NCBI RefSeq assembly: GCF_003719195.1
Contig: NZ_CP024996.1
Location: 806,001-870,000, forward strand
Source of the DNA: Herbaspirillum rubrisubalbicans
Lineage (GTDB): Bacteria; Pseudomonadota; Gammaproteobacteria; Burkholderiales; Burkholderiaceae_D
DNA: 64,000 nt
Reading direction: 5' to 3'
The notes beneath the pieces are model-generated. The model was given only the letters and a program-made list of their open reading frames with translations, searched no databases and had not been told where the DNA came from. This document shows positions 1-8,155 of this stretch, one piece after another. Numbering within the stretch: the first letter of the stretch is position 1; every line of letters begins with the position of its first letter. The position numbers and the translations under genes are program-made.

Positions 1-2372
1 ATGAAGCGGCCCGGGGAAATCTGGCCCAATTGCGCATCATGCCAGCGTGCCAGGGCTTCCACCCCGTACAGGCTGCGGTCATGCAGGTTGATCTGGGGCT
101 GAAAATGCAATTCCAGATCCCCGCTGCGCAGGGCATCGCGCAGTGCACTTTCCAGTGCCAGACGCTCCTGGGCCAGACTGTTCATTTCTTCGCTGAAGAA
201 GCTGAAACGCCCCCGATTGACCGCTTTGGCCTGGTACATGGCGATGTCGGCGCGGTGCAGCAAGGTTTCGATGTCGTGGCCGTTAGTGGGGAACAAGGCC
301 ACACCGATGCTGGCCGAAGGGTTCAGCGGCGTGCCGTTGATGTGGCAGGGCATGGCCAGGCGTTCCTGGACGCGCTTGACCACGTCGGCCAGATGCTCGG
401 GTTCATATTGGGTCAGCACCACCACGAATTCGTCGCCTGAGAGGCGGCCGACGATATCCGAGCGTCGGGCCTGCGATTGCAGGCGCGTGGCCACCGTGCG
501 CAGCAATTCATCACCGGCCTGATGGCCCAGCGAATCGTTGACCTGCTTGAAGCGGTCCAGGTCGATGAACATCACCGCCACCGTGTTGTGGTCGCGCTCG
601 GCGGTGGCGATCGCCTGGCCGGCTTGGACCAGCAGCAGGCTGCGGTTGGGCAGGCCGGTCAGCGAATCGTAGAAAGCCAACTGATGGATGCGCGCGCGCG
701 AGGCTTCGCGCTCGATAGCCAGCGCGCACAGGTGCAGGCCGGCATCCACCAGCAGGTGATGAAAGGCGCTGGGCTGGCGCGGCTGGCGGAAATAGAAACC
801 GAAGGTGCCGATGACCTTGCCGTCAGCCGACTTGATCGGGGTCGACCAGCAGGCGTGCAGGCCGTGGTCCAGGGCCAGTTCCTTGAATTCGCTCCAGCGC
901 GGGTCGCTGGCGATGTCCTCCGAGATGACTGCTTCACCCGTAAAGGCAGCGCTGCCACAAGCGCCTACCAGCGGGCCGATCTGCAGGCCTTCGATGGCGC
1001 GCGTATAGATGTCCGGCAGACTGGGGGCGGCCAGCGTGTGCAGGCGACCCTGTTCATCGACCCGCAGTACCGAGGCAATCACCTCGGGCGCCACCCGTTC
1101 CACTTCCTCGCACAGCAGGCTCATTTGTTCTGGCAGGGAAGCGTCGCGCGCCATGGCGTTGAGTACGCGGTACTGCAAGACTTCATGCACCTTGGTATTG
1201 GTGATGTCGGTCATCACGCAGACTGCATTGATGAGCCGCCCCGCTGTGTCAAGGATGGGATTGGTCACCGCCGAGATCCACACCGGCTGGTCGTGGAAGT
1301 CGTGGATCAGTTCTTCGGTATGGAAGCTGTGCCCTTGCAGCAGTTCTCCGTGGCAGCGCTCAATGGATTTGACGAAGCTGGGGTGGTTGGCGAACAGCTC
1401 GCGTGGCAGCTTGCCGATCACTTGCTGGCTCTGGAAGCCCAACATGCGGGTGAAGCCGGTGTTGTGGAAGACGATGCGGTTCTTTTCATCGGTGATGAGT
1501 ACTGCATTGTCGGTTTCGTTGATGCCCAGCGAGAGCAGGTGCAGGTGCTCGCGGTCGCTTTTTTCGCGGGTGACGCGATAGGTAACATCGTTGCCGATGC
1601 AGATGACGCGTTCGGCCTTGCCATGCACATCCAGCAGCGGCGAATAGGTGGCCTCCCACCAGATGATGCGCCCGCTACGGGTGCGCCGCGGGAAGCGACC
1701 GGAGAAGAAGCGGCCATTGCAGACATCGCGCCAGAAGGCAGCGTATTGCTCGCTGCCGGCATAGTCGGGATCGCACAACACGCTGTGGGGCTGGCCCAGC
1801 AAGTCCTCGGCCAGGTATTCCATGGTCTTGAGGTAATTGCGGTTGACGGCCAGAATGCGCCCTTCGGGCGAGAGTTCGATCACGCCCAGCGAACGGTTCA
1901 GGGCACTCAACACGTTGTTGCTGTGGCGCGAGTCGTCGATGTGGGAACTGATGTCGGCGGCTACCGAGATGACCTTCTGCAATTGGCCGCAGTGGTCCAG
2001 GATGGGGCTGCACAAGGCTTCCAGCCAGACCGTAGTACCATCGACGCGACGTCGTTGCAGAGTGCCAGCGATCACTTCGCCCTGGCGCAGGTGCTGCCAG
2101 AATTGCTGGTAGTCGTCGGTGCCGACGTAGGCGGGATCGCATAGCATCCGGTGGTGCTGGCCGACCAGTTCGTGACGCTGGTAGCCCAGCATGGCCAGTA
2201 AATTGTCATTGGCTTCCAGTACCGTGCCATCGGCGGCCAATTCGAGAATGGCCATGCAACGCCACAAGGCCCCCAACAAGGCTTCGCGTTCTTCTTCATG
2301 CAGGCTGGGACGATCACGCAGCACATCAGGCTGCTGATCGAATTGGCCTGCGAATGATTCCTGACTCCCCAT
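1..2372 (-). CDS. Multi-PAS/GAF GGDEF-EAL cyclic-di-GMP protein, C-terminus off the left edge
   Basis: Reading leftward, one frame stays open from 2372 to the window edge (about 790 residues), so the gene is partial. Order of domains: three PAS domains (about residues 35-150, 155-270, 280-400), a GAF domain (about 420-550), a GGDEF domain with the signature SGDEF near residue 645, and the start of an EAL domain with VEALARW near 772. Such proteins make and/or degrade cyclic di-GMP in response to signals sensed by the PAS/GAF modules. No membrane segment is visible, so it is probably cytoplasmic. The ATG at 2372 is preceded by AGGGGG at good distance; an in-frame ATG at 2396 has a poorer ribosome site. 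Both catalytic signatures look intact, but most of the EAL domain is outside the window, so the net activity cannot be judged. Confidence 0.88.
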   Translation of the reverse strand, partial: MGSQESFAGQFDQQPDVLRDRPSLHEEEREALLGALWRCMAILELAADGTVLEANDNLLAMLGYQRHELVGQHHRMLCDPAYVGTDDYQQFWQHLRQGEVIAGTLQRRRVDGTTVWLEALCSPILDHCGQLQKVISVAADISSHIDDSRHSNNVLSALNRSLGVIELSPEGRILAVNRNYLKTMEYLAEDLLGQPHSVLCDPDYAGSEQYAAFWRDVCNGRFFSGRFPRRTRSGRIIWWEATYSPLLDVHGKAERVICIGNDVTYRVTREKSDREHLHLLSLGINETDNAVLITDEKNRIVFHNTGFTRMLGFQSQQVIGKLPRELFANHPSFVKSIERCHGELLQGHSFHTEELIHDFHDQPVWISAVTNPILDTAGRLINAVCVMTDITNTKVHEVLQYRVLNAMARDASLPEQMSLLCEEVERVAPEVIASVLRVDEQGRLHTLAAPSLPDIYTRAIEGLQIGPLVGACGSAAFTGEAVISEDIASDPRWSEFKELALDHGLHACWSTPIKSADGKVIGTFGFYFRQPRQPSAFHHLLVDAGLHLCALAIEREASRARIHQLAFYDSLTGLPNRSLLLVQAGQAIATAERDHNTVAVMFIDLDRFKQVNDSLGHQAGDELLRTVATRLQSQARRSDIVGRLSGDEFVVVLTQYEPEHLADVVKRVQERLAMPCHINGTPLNPSASIGVALFPTNGHDIETLLHRADIAMYQAKAVNRGRFSFFSEEMNSLAQERLALESALRDALRSGDLELHFQPQINLHDRSLYGVEALARWHDAQLGQISPGRF

Positions 2373-2700
2373 ACCGCGCCCCCTGTGGCCAGTCATGACG
2401 CTTGCCGCGCGTCTTGCCTCATGCAGTGCGCAGTGGCCATCGCCTTAGCGTCCCACACGGGCCCGCATTGTCCGTTGCCTATCCCGGTGGCTAGCGGACC
2501 ATGACGGTAAAACATGCATCGCAATGCATATATTTTGTTTGGAAACCGAAGAAAGCTGACTTGATCATATGCCAAATCGCTCACGTTGTGCGCGCTCTTC
2601 TAGCGCTCTGTATGGCGCTGGGTAACGGGTGCGCGAGCTTTTGTGAGCTTTGTGTTCCGCCGCTTTCATCTCTCTTTTTATCGACCGCCAGCCGGCGTTC

Positions 2701-2731
2701 TTGAGTCGGGCCGGGGGGAGTGTTGTATGAT
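2701..2731 (+). promoter_or_regulatory. Candidate promoter of dedA
   Basis: TTGAGT at 2701-2706 and TATGAT at 2726-2731 are separated by 19 bases, a little longer than ideal, about 100 bases before dedA. The rest of the 2373-2831 gap (about 460 bases between divergent genes) shows no coding region I can support. Confidence 0.4.
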
Positions 2732-2735
2732 GCCT

Positions 2736-2763
2736 GCGCAGGCGTACATGGCTGCGCCTGCGC
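2736..2763 (+). other. Leader hairpin at the 5' end of the dedA transcript
   Basis: GCGCAGGCG (2736-2744) is followed, after a 10-base loop, by its exact complement CGCCTGCGC (2755-2763). If the promoter at 2701-2731 is right, the hairpin lies within the first few bases of the mRNA, where it could stabilise the transcript. No T-run follows, so it is not a terminator. Confidence 0.5.
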
Positions 2764-2831
2764 GATATCTTCCCGGCTTTCCTTGTCGGTGAGAATATCC
2801 GGCCGCGCGGCAATGGGGAGCCACGGCATCG

Positions 2832-3518
2832 ATGAATCACCAACGATTGGGTTTTATGGATTATCTGCAGTTGCTGGACGTGCTGGTGCACGTGGACAAA
2901 TACCTGGGTGTCCTGATCGAACAGTATGGCGCGCTCATTTATGCAGTGTTGTTCCTGATCGTGTTCTGCGAGACCGGGCTGGTGGTGTTGCCTTTCCTGC
3001 CGGGCGACTCCTTGCTATTTATCGCTGGTACCTTCTGTGCCATGGGAGCCATGGATATCTGGTTGCTGATGAGCCTGCTGGTGGCTGCAGCGGTCGCCGG
3101 CAATACCCTCAACTACTGGATCGGTGGCTGGGTCGGGCATCGTGTCTATACCCACAACTACCGCTGGCTCAATCCAGAAGCCATCCGCAAGACCCATGCC
3201 TTCTACGAAAAACACGGTGGCAAGACCATCGTGATCGCCCGTTTCACTCCCATCGTGCGCACCTTCGCACCCTTCATCGCGGGTGTGTCGGCCATGAGTT
3301 TCGGCCGCTTCCAGTTGTTCAACGTGCTGGGTGCCTTCCTGTGGGTGGTGGGCCTGGTGGTGCTGGGTTATTTGTTCGGTAATATCCCGGTGGTGCAGCA
3401 GAACCTCAATACGCTGGTCCTGGTGGGCTTGATCGGTGCGGTCATTCCCATCGTGCTGGGAGTGTTGTGGCAGTTGTGGCGCAAGCTGCGCGGCAAGCGC
3501 AAGGTCAGCAACGCCTGA
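2832..3518 (+). CDS. DedA family membrane protein
   Basis: The 228-residue protein carries the DedA/VTT (SNARE-associated) signature, including FCETGLVVLPFLPGDS near residues 38-53 and the later GGKTIVIARFTPIVRTFAPF stretch with its conserved arginines. Several hydrophobic segments indicate an inner-membrane protein. DedA proteins are needed for membrane homeostasis and proton-motive-force maintenance, and members act as lipid scramblases or undecaprenyl-phosphate flippases; which role this one has cannot be read from the sequence. GGGGAG lies 11 bases before the chosen ATG at 2832, and another in-frame ATG at 2856 is possible. The gene stands alone, with a terminator just behind it. Confidence 0.9.
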   Translation: MNHQRLGFMDYLQLLDVLVHVDKYLGVLIEQYGALIYAVLFLIVFCETGLVVLPFLPGDSLLFIAGTFCAMGAMDIWLLMSLLVAAAVAGNTLNYWIGGWVGHRVYTHNYRWLNPEAIRKTHAFYEKHGGKTIVIARFTPIVRTFAPFIAGVSAMSFGRFQLFNVLGAFLWVVGLVVLGYLFGNIPVVQQNLNTLVLVGLIGAVIPIVLGVLWQLWRKLRGKRKVSNA

Positions 3519-3536
3519 GTTTGGCGCATCACGAAG

Positions 3537-3570
3537 AAAAAACCGGCCTGTTGCCAGCGCCGGGTTTTTT
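3537..3570 (+). terminator. Rho-independent terminator after dedA
   Basis: A run of A, an inverted repeat AACCGGC...GCCGGGTT and a six-T run lie 20 bases behind the dedA stop. The flanking A and T runs would let it work in both directions, also ending amiC transcription from the right. Confidence 0.8.
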
Positions 3571-3594
3571 ATCTCCTGGGCTCAGGGAGCCGTG

Positions 3595-4956
3595 TCAGGT
3601 CATGCGGTTCTTGGCCAGCGGCGGATTCTTGGCGAAGTAGTTGCGAATACCGGTGAGGATGGCATCGGCCATCTGGTCCTGGTAGTGGTCGTCGGTGAGC
3701 TTGGCTTCTTCTTCCGGGTTGGAGATGAAGGCGGTCTCGATCAGGATGCTGGGGATGTCCGGCGCCTTCAGGACCGCAAAGCCGGCCTGTTCCACCGAGC
3801 CCTTGTGCAGCTTGTTGATGCCACCGATTTCCTTTAACACCGCATTGCCCACGCGCAGGCTGTCATTGATCTGTGCCGTGGTCGATAGGTCCAGCAGTAC
3901 GCTGGCCAACTGGCGGTCATGGGTCTTGATGTTGACCCCCCCGATCAGGTCGGCCGAATTCTCCTTGTTGGCCAGCCAGCGCGCAGCGGTGGAACTGGCG
4001 CCCTTTTCCGACAGGGCGAACACCGACGAACCGCGTGCGGTCGGTTGCACGAAGGCATCCGCATGGATCGACACGAACAGGTCGGCCTGCACCTTGCGCG
4101 CTTTGACCACGCGCTGGCCGAGCGGTACGAAGAAGTCGGCGTCACGGGTGAGCATGACGCGCATGTTGGGGTGTTGCTCGATCTTGCGTTTCAAGCGCTT
4201 GGCGATGGACAGCACCACATCCTTCTCGTGGTTGCCGCGTGCGCCAGTGGCCCCGGGGTCTTCGCCGCCGTGGCCGGGGTCCAGGGCGATGGTGATCATG
4301 CGGGTCAGCTGCATCCGCTGCTCATCCGGCACTACCTTGGGGTTGCGCTCGTTCTTGTCGTCCGGCTGCGGCTTGAGTTCAGCCAGCGGCGCCGGATCGG
4401 GCTTGGATGGCGGGGTCGGTCCCTGCGCCAGCGGCGGGGCCGCCGGCGTGTCCTTGTTCCACTCGCCCTTCTGGATCAGGGCGGCGATCGGGTCTGGCGG
4501 TGTAGCCGGGTACAGGTCGATGACGAAACGGTACTTGTACTCGCCCACCGGGGCCAGGGTGAACACCTGTGGCTTGATTTCATCCTTCAGGTCGAACACC
4601 AGGCGCACCACGCTGGGCCGGTTCTGGCCCACGCGCACCTGCTTGATGTAGGGATCGTTGGGCTGGATCTTGGCCACCAGGTCCTTCAGGGTGGAGTTGA
4701 GATCGATGCCCTCGATGTCCACCACCAGGCGATCCGGGTTCTTGACCACGAAGTGCGTGACCTTGAGGTCGCTGTCGTTTTCCAGCGTGACGCGGGTGTA
4801 GTCCTCCGACGGCCAGACGCGCACGGCCAGGATCTGCGAGGCCATGGCGGGCAGCGGCGTGATGACGGAGACGAACAACGCGCCGCCGGCTTTCAAGATG
4901 GTGCGGCGGGTTTTGGACTTCACAGGTTGGGGGCGAATTTCAGGCGAGCGAGACAT
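3595..4956 (-). CDS. amiC: N-acetylmuramoyl-L-alanine amidase (AmiC type)
   Basis: This 453-residue periplasmic amidase cleaves the amide bond between MurNAc and the stem peptide to split septal peptidoglycan. The N-terminus has a twin-arginine signal (KTRRTILKAGG near residues 15-25). An AMIN domain follows (about 40-150), then a Pro-rich linker and the Amidase_3 domain (about 220-445). Zinc-ligand motifs are visible: DPGHGG, a Glu in NHEKDVVL, SIHAD, and the catalytic Glu in LIETAFISN. The start overlaps the end of tsaE by 37 bases, so the two are probably co-transcribed in the order tsaE-amiC, a common pairing in proteobacteria. Confidence 0.94.
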   Translation of the reverse strand: MSRSPEIRPQPVKSKTRRTILKAGGALFVSVITPLPAMASQILAVRVWPSEDYTRVTLENDSDLKVTHFVVKNPDRLVVDIEGIDLNSTLKDLVAKIQPNDPYIKQVRVGQNRPSVVRLVFDLKDEIKPQVFTLAPVGEYKYRFVIDLYPATPPDPIAALIQKGEWNKDTPAAPPLAQGPTPPSKPDPAPLAELKPQPDDKNERNPKVVPDEQRMQLTRMITIALDPGHGGEDPGATGARGNHEKDVVLSIAKRLKRKIEQHPNMRVMLTRDADFFVPLGQRVVKARKVQADLFVSIHADAFVQPTARGSSVFALSEKGASSTAARWLANKENSADLIGGVNIKTHDRQLASVLLDLSTTAQINDSLRVGNAVLKEIGGINKLHKGSVEQAGFAVLKAPDIPSILIETAFISNPEEEAKLTDDHYQDQMADAILTGIRNYFAKNPPLAKNRMT

Positions 4957-5405
4957 TGATGACCCTTGTCGGACAACGCACGCAATTCTACATCACGACC
5001 GTCACCTGCAAGCGTCAGGTTGACGTGTATGTCCGGTGGCGGCAACACCGGATCGCCCTTTTCGGGCCATTCGACGATACAGACGGTGTTTTCGTTGAAA
5101 TGTTCACGAAAACCGGCATCGAGGAATTCCTCCGGGCTGGACATGCGGTACAGATCGAAGTGGATGACTGTTACCATGCGCCCTGCGAACAATACTTCAT
5201 AAGGCTCCGCCAGCGTGTAGGTCGGGCTCTTGACCCGTCCCTGGTAGCCCGCCGCATGGAGCAGGGCGCGGGTGAGGGCGGTCTTGCCGGCCCCGAGGTC
5301 GCCGTGCAGGTAGATCGCCAGACCCGGTGCCAGCGCCTGGGCCAGGTCGGCGCCCAGGCGCGCGGTGGCGGCTTCGTCGGGCAGATGGAGATGGAGTCGC
5401 GGCAT
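4920..5405 (-). CDS. tsaE: tRNA threonylcarbamoyladenosine biosynthesis ATPase TsaE
   Basis: The 161-residue protein is the ATPase that supports the TsaBD complex in making t6A37 on ANN-decoding tRNAs. A Walker A motif HGDLGAGKTALTRALL lies at about residues 34-49. The TsaE signatures SPTYTL and HFDLYR and the later EWPEKG are present. The frame stays open upstream, but homology starts at MPRLHLHLPDE, so the ATG at 5405 was chosen; its ribosome site is weak. It overlaps amiC downstream and is divergent from queG. The partner gene tsaD is in the same window at 16722-17804; tsaB is not seen. Confidence 0.93.
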   Translation of the reverse strand: MPRLHLHLPDEAATARLGADLAQALAPGLAIYLHGDLGAGKTALTRALLHAAGYQGRVKSPTYTLAEPYEVLFAGRMVTVIHFDLYRMSSPEEFLDAGFREHFNENTVCIVEWPEKGDPVLPPPDIHVNLTLAGDGRDVELRALSDKGHQCLARLKFAPNL

Positions 5406-5450
5406 ACTTTTTAGGTCATTCTGAATCACTGGTTCAACATTCAACGCTTC

Positions 5451-6581
5451 ATGTCCGCTCATACCGTCCCTGTCGATCTGGCCGATCCCGCCTTCCTGGC
5501 GGCACTGGCTGCCACCATCAAGGCCTGGGGCCGGGAGCTGGGGTTTGCCGAGGTGCGCATCGCCGATGTCGACCTGGCGCATCGTGAAGCGGGCTTCCAG
5601 GCCTGGCTGGACAAGGGCTACCACGGCGAGATGGATTATATGGCAAGCCACGGCCTGAAACGTGTACGCCCGGCCGAACTGGTACCTGGCACGGTACGCG
5701 TGGTCAGCGTGCGGATGCCCTACCTGCCGGCGGCCAGCCAGGCCGACGCGCCTGACTGGCGCAGCCGGGAAGAAGCCCGCAGCGCCGACCCGGCTGCCGC
5801 CCAGGTTTCGATCTATGCTCGCGGACGCGACTACCACAAGGTCTTGCGCGCCCGCCTGCAGCAACTGGCCACCCGCATCGAAGGTCGCATCGGTACCTTC
5901 GGCTATCGTGTCTTCACCGATTCGGCCCCGGTCATGGAAGTGGCCCTGGCCGAGAAGGCCGGGCTGGGCTGGCGCGGCAAGCACACGCTGCTGCTGCACC
6001 GGGAAGCTGGCTCCATGTTCTTCCTGGGGGAGATGCTGACCGACTTGCCGTTGCCGGTCGATGCTCCCGTGAGTTCACATTGTGGCCAATGCAGCGCCTG
6101 CATCACGGCTTGCCCGACTGGCGCCATCGTTGCACCTTATGAACTGGATGCGCGGCGTTGCATCTCCTACCTGACCATCGAACTCAAGGGCAGCATCCCG
6201 CAAGACCTACGGCCCCTGATTGGCAACCGTATCTATGGTTGCGACGACTGCCAGCTCTACTGCCCATGGAACAAGTTCGCCCAGCGCGCCAGCCTGCCCG
6301 ACTTCGACCCGCGCCACGGACTCGACAGTGCCAGCCTGGTCGAGTTGTTCGACTGGAGTGAAGACCAGTTCCTGAAAAATACCGAGGGCAGTGCGATTCG
6401 CCGCATCGGTCATGAACGCTGGCTGCGCAATCTGGCCGTGGGCTTGGGCAATGCCGCCGATGCCTCCGATTACCGGGGCGATGTGGCCATCGTGGCAGCC
6501 TTGCGTGCGCGGCTGGATCATCCCTCATCGCTGGTGGTCGAGCATGTGCGATGGGCACTGGCGCGGCACGGTATCGCCTAG
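5451..6581 (+). CDS. queG: Epoxyqueuosine reductase QueG
   Basis: QueG performs the last step of queuosine synthesis, the cobalamin-dependent reduction of epoxyqueuosine to queuosine in tRNA. The 376-residue length is typical. Two [4Fe-4S] cluster motifs are visible: CGQCSACITACP near residues 212-223 and the later CDDCQLYCPWN. The N-terminal cobalamin-binding domain includes HGEMDYM and the GLKRV/RPAEL region. It is divergent from tsaE, a common neighbourhood (tsaE-amiC next to queG), and both act on tRNA modification. It converges on the AEC permease gene. Confidence 0.95.
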   Translation: MSAHTVPVDLADPAFLAALAATIKAWGRELGFAEVRIADVDLAHREAGFQAWLDKGYHGEMDYMASHGLKRVRPAELVPGTVRVVSVRMPYLPAASQADAPDWRSREEARSADPAAAQVSIYARGRDYHKVLRARLQQLATRIEGRIGTFGYRVFTDSAPVMEVALAEKAGLGWRGKHTLLLHREAGSMFFLGEMLTDLPLPVDAPVSSHCGQCSACITACPTGAIVAPYELDARRCISYLTIELKGSIPQDLRPLIGNRIYGCDDCQLYCPWNKFAQRASLPDFDPRHGLDSASLVELFDWSEDQFLKNTEGSAIRRIGHERWLRNLAVGLGNAADASDYRGDVAIVAALRARLDHPSSLVVEHVRWALARHGIA

Positions 6582-6597
6582 CGCCCGCGGCCAAGCT

Positions 6598-7488
6598 TCA
6601 ATGCACCAGCGTCAGCCAGACCGGGATGGTCAGCGCCGAGAGCAGCGTGCCAAAGGAAATCAGGAAAGCCGTGAACGGTCCATTGCCGCCCATGCGTGCG
6701 GCCAGGATATAGGCGCTGGAGGCGGTAGGCAGGCTGCAGAACAACACCACGATGCGCAATTGCAGCGGGGGCAGGTGCAGCCAGTTGCCAATGGCATAGG
6801 CCACCAGTGGCACAGCAACGAGTTTGATGAGGATGAACCAGCCTACCACCAGCTTGCTTTCCTTCAGGCCCGACAGGCGCAGACCGGCGCCCACCATCAG
6901 CAGGCCCAGCGCAATGGAGGCTGCCCCCAGGCGCGAGAGCACCACGCTGGCCACTTCCGGCAGGTGCAGCCCCAGTGCAGAAAACGTCAGGCCTCCGGCC
7001 GTCGCCACCAGCAAGGGATTCTTGGCCAGTTCGCGCAGCAGATTGCCGTTCTTCGGTGCCAACGCGTGCACCGCGGCGATATTGCAAAGGGGTACGCCAA
7101 AGCCCAGCAGGATGGCCATCAGCCCGGCCCCTTCTTCGCCGGCCATGCGGGTGGCCAACGCCAGGGCGATATAGGAATTGAAGCGGTAGGCGCACTGCAT
7201 CCCTGATGCATAGGTCATGGGCGTGGCGCGCAGCAGGGGTTTGCCCAGCCAGGTCAGGGCGATCCCCACTATGAGTGCGCCCACGCCGGTCTGCACCATG
7301 CCGCCGGTGACCGAGAGATCGACCTTCAGGCGTGCCGTGGAATAGAACAGCAAGGCCGGGAACAGCAGGAAATAGACCAGCTTTTCCATGCCGGCCCAGA
7401 AATCATCGCCCCAGTTGCTGATGCGATAGATCAGCACCCCGAGCGCGATCAGGCTGAAGTCCGGCAGCAGGAGATTGAGGACTTCCAT
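6598..7488 (-). CDS. AEC family transporter (auxin efflux carrier/malonate permease type)
   Basis: The 296-residue, strongly hydrophobic protein has about ten predicted membrane segments and the two-half architecture of the AEC/BASS-like fold. It starts with MEVLNLLLPDFSLIALGVLI. Members export or import small organic anions; the substrate here cannot be predicted. It starts one base beyond the stop of the dctR-like gene upstream on the same strand, so it is probably co-transcribed with dctS-dctR, which makes a carboxylate substrate plausible. Confidence 0.85.
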   Translation of the reverse strand: MEVLNLLLPDFSLIALGVLIYRISNWGDDFWAGMEKLVYFLLFPALLFYSTARLKVDLSVTGGMVQTGVGALIVGIALTWLGKPLLRATPMTYASGMQCAYRFNSYIALALATRMAGEEGAGLMAILLGFGVPLCNIAAVHALAPKNGNLLRELAKNPLLVATAGGLTFSALGLHLPEVASVVLSRLGAASIALGLLMVGAGLRLSGLKESKLVVGWFILIKLVAVPLVAYAIGNWLHLPPLQLRIVVLFCSLPTASSAYILAARMGGNGPFTAFLISFGTLLSALTIPVWLTLVH

Positions 7489-7489
7489 C

Positions 7490-8080
7490 TTACTTGAGCA
7501 GACGCGCCAGCTCCACGGCGGTCTTGACGTTCATCTTGTCGAAGATGTGGGCGCGGTGCACTTCCACCGTGCGCATACTGATGCCCAGCTCATCGGCGAT
7601 GACCTTGTTCATCTTGCCGGCCAGGATCAGGTCCAGCACCTCGCGTTCGCGTGCCGAGAGCGCGGCCAGGCGGCCTTGCACGGCATCTTCGGCGCTGCCG
7701 GCGCGCGAACTTTCCAGCGCTTGCAGCACACGGTCCATCAACTGGTTGTCGTTGAAGGGTTTTTCGAAAAAATCGAAGGCGCCATTCTTGAGCATATCCA
7801 CCGCCATAGGCACGTCGCCATGGCCGGTGAGGAAGATCACCGGGCGTCGATGCAGCAGGCCACGGTTCTTCAATTCGTTGAACAGTGCCACGCCGCTGTT
7901 GCCGGGCATACGCACGTCCAGCAGCAGGCATTCGCCCTCGGCATCGATACCGCTGGCCGCCGACAGGGCGCTCATGAGCGCCATACCACTGTCGTAGCCG
8001 GTGGCGGCGATATTGCGCGAGCGCGCCAGCCAGGTCAGTGAATCGCGGATGATTTCTTCGTCGTCGACTATATGCAGCAT
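7490..8080 (-). CDS. dctR: FixJ-type response regulator, probable DctR
   Basis: The 196-residue protein has a receiver domain (about 1-118) followed by a LuxR/FixJ helix-turn-helix (about 130-190). The phospho-acceptor is the Asp in LLLDVRMPG, with acidic pair DDEE near the start and conserved Thr and Lys in FLTGHGD and FFEKPF. The output domain shows LSAREREVLDLILAGKMNKVIA. It lies directly behind the sensor kinase gene, and the pair is divergent from dctPQM. This matches the DctSR arrangement known from Rhodobacter, where DctR activates the TRAP genes. The symbol is therefore based on context as well as family. Confidence 0.85.
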   Translation of the reverse strand: MLHIVDDEEIIRDSLTWLARSRNIAATGYDSGMALMSALSAASGIDAEGECLLLDVRMPGNSGVALFNELKNRGLLHRRPVIFLTGHGDVPMAVDMLKNGAFDFFEKPFNDNQLMDRVLQALESSRAGSAEDAVQGRLAALSAREREVLDLILAGKMNKVIADELGISMRTVEVHRAHIFDKMNVKTAVELARLLK

Positions 8081-8155
8081 CGGTGTGCGAGTGGGTTCAG
8101 GTCCAGAGGTCCAGGTAGCGGGGGTGGTTAAGCGGCGGTCTTGTTGTGCGTCTTC

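Noticed and set aside
477..2144. Open plus-strand frame of 555 codons
   Set aside because: It is antisense to the GGDEF-EAL gene, whose minus-strand translation shows PAS, GAF and GGDEF motifs throughout. High GC makes long shadow frames common.
3919..4959. Open plus-strand frame of 346 codons opposite amiC
   Set aside because: Amidase motifs and signal peptide are on the minus strand.
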